Shown: in pieces, positions 59,011-64,000 of the stretch | Layout: every line of letters begins with the position of its first letter | Numbering within the stretch: position 1 is the stretch's first letter | Assembly: GCA_022496805.1 (NCBI GenBank) | Contig: CM040090.1 | Location: forward strand, 18,222,001-18,286,000 | Length of the DNA stretch: 64,000 bases | Source: Pohlia nutans | Taxonomy: Eukaryota; Streptophyta; Bryopsida; Bryales; Mniaceae | Direction: 5' to 3' | The notes under the pieces: generated by a model | The model's database searches: none | Seen by the model: the letters and a program-made list of their open reading frames with translations, nothing else | What the model was told of the DNA's origin: nothing | Position numbers and translations under genes: made by a program

Positions 59011-59477
59011 GCGCAACAAAAGCAAAGCAATGAAGTTAGCTAGAGCAAAGTTCTAACTGAAATGTGTGTGTGTGTATAAGAGAGAGAGCGCTTTCATGAA
59101 TAAATACCCAAATTGTGGCCCTTCCACCGTGGCCAATACCCTATTGGGTTGCTATCGAGACATCAAGCAGGGTGTGTCTGTCGGCCACTAGGTTTGCATT
59201 CAAACCGCACAACGGGTCACTTGCTCGTTTGGTCCAATTCGCCCATACCAAATGTTAGCTTTAATTTGGTTTGCTTCAATCATATCAAAATATTGGAGCA
59301 TATTCTCTATAAACCCTAATTTATCCAATCCTAAAACGGAATTTAAGAAAATAATGTAGTTTGTGTTCGAATGTCACGTTCAATGATCCAAACCTGTTCA
59401 ATATGACCTCCTTTTACGTTGAAACTTAGAAGAAAACCAACTACATCCATTTGTTTTATTTGATTTTCTTTTTTTCA

Positions 59478-59732
59478 TAGTCATAGGCCCGACCTTTTCT
59501 TTTGTTTTATTTAATTTTCTTTTTTCTTGTCTAGTTTGATTTTAAGAAATTCATCACAAAACTGCCCCTTTAAAGAATTGGGCTTTAACTACTTGATAGG
59601 CGGGTACTACCAAATTGGTCAACGGATTCTTGAATGTAGTGTCATGATGAATTTGAGATGCTCAAGGTAAGGATCGAAAAAGGATAAAACCTGAAATCCA
59701 ATATTAACCCCAAAAGGTCGGGCCTATGACTA
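59478..59732. mobile_element. MITE with perfect 21-bp inverted ends (255 bp)
   Basis: The left end (59478-59498, beginning TAGTCATAGGCCCGACC) and the right end (59712-59732) are perfect inverted copies of 21 bp. There is no open frame. A target duplication was not established. Confidence 0.75.
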
Positions 59733-61146
59733 CGGGATCATGTTTTACTTGTCGCACTCAATTTTGCCACTATAAATAATACAAGGATTCTACTTTTTAT
59801 TTTTTGAGTAGATGGAGCCACGTGTCTACTACAAATCATGAATTTTTCGTAAATTTTGGTGAAAATTTGAAACTACTATGGTTTTTGGAAGCCATTGTAA
59901 AGAAAATTCGTACCAATTCAAAATGTATTAAAATTTATGCATTTCTTTTACCAAATATGTAAATAAAAATAAAAGAAAAGTTTAGTAAATGAAAATCATC
60001 CGTGTATCTAAATTTAGAAATATTTGCTACACCGTTATAATACTCACAAAAAGTTGTAATTGCAATAAATCACTCAATTCTAAAATAAAATAAAAATTCA
60101 AAGTGGAGTAGAAACTAAAATTGGAAAGCTTCATTTTGTTAGCTAAGCTCGAATGCAATAGAACTCATTTTCATGGCCTATATTTAGTTTAAGCACAACA
60201 AGCCAAATTACCCAAAATACACTACAATAATAACGCGGTGAACTTCATAAACGAGACCTTCGAATCGAACAACAAATGGGAAGAATAAAACAACAATTCA
60301 ACCAAATTAGAATCACAAGAACTTCAATTGGCTCTTTTATTTAGGAGGAAATTAAGTAGGTGTCTACAAACAAGAGCAAGTTCTACCAATGAATCTCCAC
60401 AAAGTCATTGACTGGATTCCCTAAAAAGCATTCACTGCTTTTTCTTTCAATACGTACAAAGCCATCGTTGAGGTGTTGTAAGCTCAAGGTCTACAGGCAT
60501 CATTTGGACGTTGAGTTGCGGATGCCTCCGCTCCAGCTCCCTATCAATCAATATCACCGATCAAGGTTATTGTCTCTTGATCAATATCAACGATCAACAT
60601 TACAGTGCCTTGATCGGTTGAGACCGTGGGTGTTGCTTGATGAGGAACATGGACTTAGAAAGGTTTGCACGTGTACGGCATGGGTAGCAGCCGACATGCT
60701 GTAGGAACTGGTCGAGCGTCAACTGCATAAGGAGGAATGAGCACGAGAAGTGCCACCAAAACCGATACAAGCAGGCTCCGCGTCCAAACCATGATCGATG
60801 CTTGAGGATCTGCACATGCTTTTCACCACAAAGATATCAATTGCAAGCAACCGGGGAATGAATTGAAGTAACCGGATCAAACTCCAAAACAGAAAATTAA
60901 ACAATCACGCCATCAATGAAGGCTCACCTCTTGCAGTGTAGATCATGATAGAGAGATTGGCGATCATGAGTAGAAGATTTGAATAATTGTTATCAAAAGA
61001 TTAATAGTTGAAATGGTTAGTCCCTATACCTTCAATGAGAATTATAAGAGATAGATATATTAAATGTGGCATATCTTTAACCGTTTGTAGTGAAAGTGTG
61101 TGGGAATATTTATTTTGATAGAACTTTTTGAGATTTATCTTTTCGC
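59733..61146. other. AT-rich intergenic sequence with one exon-like duplicate
   Basis: Contains the second exon-like segment (60917-60982). A plus-strand frame at 60408-60704 lies in slightly GC-richer DNA but has no recognisable domain. Nothing else is supported. Confidence 0.45.
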
Positions 61147-61150
61147 CTTA

Positions 61151-61547
61151 AACACGCAATTCGCTATTTATACACTTGGTTAAGTGCGTTCATTTCATGA
61201 GCAAATCTTGCTTAAAATTTTTTGTGTAAAAATTTCTCTAAAAAACAACCATTTTTGTCGTTCTACAATTACTTTCATTGTAAACAAACAATTATTTAAT
61301 TTAATTTTTATTCTTATCTTTATCTTTTATCTTTATCTTTTATTTTCTTTTTTCTTTTATCTTTTCTTTATCTTGTTTCATTTATCTTCTTTCTTTCTTG
61401 TCTTCAATTTATTTTCCTTCTTGTCTTCAATTTATTTTCCTTCTTGTCTTCCTTCTTGTCTTTTTCTTTTTCTTCTATTTTTTTTCATTCCTCTTGTGGC
61501 AGCCGCAAATCCTTCGCCCGCACCAAAGAAAAAAAAAAATTTTAAAA

Positions 61548-61600
<53 letters not shown>

Positions 61601-62668
61601 TTGGAGTTCGTCTTCTTTTTTGTTTGGGGCTCATGAACCCTGAAAATAGAAATTAAAAAAAATAAAAATTTAGGGTTCAGCCTTTTATTTTTTTAAATTT
61701 TTTTATTTTTTTTATTTTTAGTCTGCTGTGCGCTAGAGGGTGCGCGGCCGCGCACCCTTTGCCTCATTTTCTCCTCTCCTCCTCTCCTCTCTCCCTCTCT
61801 CCCTCTCTCCCTCTTCTTCTCTCTCCCTCTCTCCCTCTTCTTCTCTCTCCCTCTCTCCCTCTTCTTCTCTCTCCCTCTCTCCCTCTTCTTCTCTCTCCCT
61901 CTTCTTCTCTCTCCCTCTTCTTCTCTCTCCCCTATATATATGAGGAGAGGGGAGAGGGGAGAGAGAAGAAGAGGGAGAGAGGGAGAGAGGGAGAGAGGAG
62001 AGGAGAGGAGAAAATGAGGCAAAGGGTGCGCGGCCGCGCACCCTCTAGCGCACAGCAGACTAAAAATAGAGTTTATTTTATTTATTTATTTATTTATTTA
62101 TTTTTGTGCCGTTTAGGGTTCAGCCGCCGGCGGTTGAACCCTAAATTTTTATTTTTTTAAATTTCTATTTTCAGGGTTCATGAGCCCCAAACAAAAAAAA
62201 CAAAAAAAACAAAAAAAACAAAAAAAACAAAAAAAACAAAAAAAAACAAAAAAAACAAAAAAAAAAAAAAAAAAAACAAAAAAAAAAAAAAAAAAAAAAA
62301 TTCTTTTTTTTTATACATTTTTTGTCTTTGGTGCGGGCGAAGGATTTGCGGCTGCCACAAGAGGAATGAAAAAAAATAGAAGAAAAAGAAGAAGACAAGA
62401 AGGAAAATAAATTGAAGACAAGAAAGAAATAAGATAAATGAAACAAGATAAAGAAAAGATAAAAGAAAAAAGAAAATAAAAGATAAAGATAAAAGATAAA
62501 GATAAGAATAAAAATTAAATTAAATAATTGTTTGTTTACAATGAAAGTAATTGTAGAACGACAAAAATGGTTGTTTTTTAAAGAAATTTTTACGACAATA
62601 TTTTTAATGCTTCCGGGGACCAAGTGCATGATTATATGGCCAAGTGCGTAAATAGCGAATTGCGTGTT
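61151..62668. mobile_element. Foldback element, complete copy C (1518 bp)
   Basis: Same element as 3687-5186 but inverted: its left side carries the 'tgagcaaatcttgcttaaaa' end and its right side the 'ccaagtgcatgattatatgg' end. Terminal repeats AACACGCAATTCGC are flanked by a direct 4-bp duplication CTTA (61147-61150, 62669-62672). Most of the central structure is preserved (two GTGCGCGGCCGCGCAC palindromes, TCTCCC tracts, poly-T, poly-A). One of the paired GCCGCCGGCGGC palindromes is missing on the left side and a (CA7)n tract has expanded on the right. Confidence 0.85.
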
Positions 62669-62672
62669 CTTA

Positions 62673-63600
62673 TTTTTAATATTTTTTGCTAGGGAGACTT
62701 GTAGCTCTTCACTTTCGCAATCTACATAGCGTTAGTTAATCAAGCAAATCTAATTTCAAATTCTAGAAATGAAGCTTGTAATTTTAGTAAAGATCAAAAA
62801 GTAAATGCTTCTAAATTCATTAAGTGAGTATCTAAACTTTTTTTTTGAAGTTTGATCGTATAGAGGATTATTAAACATCATGATTTTCATTTTCTCTTTT
62901 GGACCAAAGTTCATCAAAATTGTAGAAGTAACATTTTATAACAAATCCTTTACGTCCATTGTCATTTAGAGGTTAATATATTAAAAACAATATTGCAAGT
63001 GGAAGAGGTGCAAACCGTTGCAGAACACGTTTGGTTTTATTGTGACTTTTTTTTGTTTAATATCTCAATTAAATGGTAAAGACAAATATTCTTGTTTCTT
63101 TTGGAAGTAGAAAATGAAATTACAAAAGATAGCAAAATCTATAATTTTTATTTTTAACAAAATTTGTTTTTTTCCACCTTGTCCAATTGGCTATAAATTC
63201 TTTGACTATTTGGAATGAATATTTTGAATTACAGAGAGTTATTTTAATAATTTTTTTTGTCTCTACCATCCCAAATAATATCATGTCACTTGTTTTCAAA
63301 TCAAAATTTAAAGCTATTGGAGTAGTGTAGCATTTTTTTTGAGCTACTTGATCTTGCAAAAGGTGGCTTTGGGTAACATGACTTTTTCTACCGATGTCCA
63401 ATGGGAAAAAAAAATACTATATTCTCACGAAGCTCTAACTTGAAATTCTTCCTATTCACTAAAACAACTCAGAATATTAAACTCAAAATTGACATCGTAT
63501 GAACCTACCCGGTTTCGTAAATGACCTAGCTATCTCACGTAATCCTTTAGGGGCTAATAGCCATAGTCAATGTAGTCTTTAGCACCACGTTCTCGCATTG
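62673..63600. other. AT-rich intergenic sequence with a diverged TTAA-MITE relative
   Basis: About 62745-62975 resembles 34900-35119 ('tttgatcgtat', 'attttataaca'). No gene was seen. Confidence 0.4.
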
Positions 63601-64000
63601 CATGTCAGACCGCCCTCACGTCCTTGCTTGGGCCCTAGGGGTCTTTACACTAGTGACCAAGGGCCGTGGCCAAGGGAAATTCTGCACTATGATTGGAGGA
63701 TAAGAGCTAGCCGGTCCAAGTACACTTTACACTACCCATAAAAGGAGGAAGTGACCAAGACTAAAAATGGATGAGAAAATGACATGGAATCCTACATGTC
63801 TAGAAATGGATAAGGTTTCGTGGTCACCCAGATAATGCGGCGAGACCACCAAAAGAGGTTCTCTCGCCGCAATATCCGGGTGACCAAGAGCTGAAAAAGC
63901 CAATAACCAATGGAATTTTTTTTTTAATTTTTTTTTAAACATTTTTTGCCTACGTTTTTTTGCTCAACTGTATTTACTGTTGCAGGGCGGCTACTTGTCT
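63601..64000. repeat. Unclassified segment with an internal hairpin
   Basis: The sequence TGGTCACCCAGATAATGCGG near 63819 is an imperfect inverse of CCGCAATATCCGGGTGACCA near 63866. A stretch at 63645-63680 (GGTCTTTACACTAGTGACC) looks like the end of a MITE whose other end would lie outside the window. Confidence 0.4.

Overview
This is a eukaryotic nuclear window from a streptophyte (green plant or charophyte lineage). The reasons are spliced GT-AG genes with many short introns, an INO80 of plant type, a plant-like TCTP, a Stowaway-type MITE, Tourist-type MITEs with TWA target duplications, and an AT-rich repeat-filled intergenic background. A P-like DNA transposon and TTAA-targeting (piggyBac-like) MITEs are uncommon in flowering plants, so an alga of the Chara type or another early-diverging lineage is my inference. 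The species cannot be fixed from the sequence.

Two intact protein genes stand out, both on the minus strand and both richer in GC than their surroundings. INO80, the chromatin-remodelling ATPase, occupies 21540-31570; I reconstruct 22 coding exons that join in frame to 1684 residues. A TCTP gene occupies 54752-56165, with 4 coding exons and 170 residues.

The rest is mobile and decayed DNA. 0-7.2 kb: AT-rich sequence with a TTAA-bounded MITE, a complete 1.5-kb foldback element (3687-5186), and an older copy of it (about 6328-7231) interrupted by a SINE-like retroposon with 12-bp target duplications. 7.9-15.1 kb: a large inverted duplication whose two arms each carry a broken RMA-like RING gene; a SAWADEE/Tudor-like fragment whose tail matches theirs lies at 19.5-20.1 kb. 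15.2-21.5 kb: a TTAA MITE, a strongly AT-rich block and a 21-bp minisatellite. 31.6-32.5 kb: the GC-rich INO80 upstream region. 32.5-35.1 kb: three MITEs in a row. 35.3-37.2 kb: a 5'-truncated LINE with RNase H and a zinc knuckle. 37.3-38.9 kb: a long-TIR element with a TTAA MITE nested in one arm. 40152-47970: a 7.8-kb DNA transposon with matching TIRs and a perfect 8-bp target duplication; it encodes a degraded transposase and a second unknown protein. 48.6-53.5 kb: SINE, hairpin and Tourist-type MITEs. 56.4-62.7 kb: TTAA MITE, Stowaway MITE, SINE, another MITE and a second full foldback element in opposite orientation.

The two host genes have unrelated housekeeping roles (nucleosome remodelling; growth and translation-linked signalling). 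The main novelty candidate is the 7.8-kb transposon. The inverted RING duplication, the foldback family with 4-bp target duplications, and the nested TTAA insertion with its empty site preserved in the partner arm also deserve attention.
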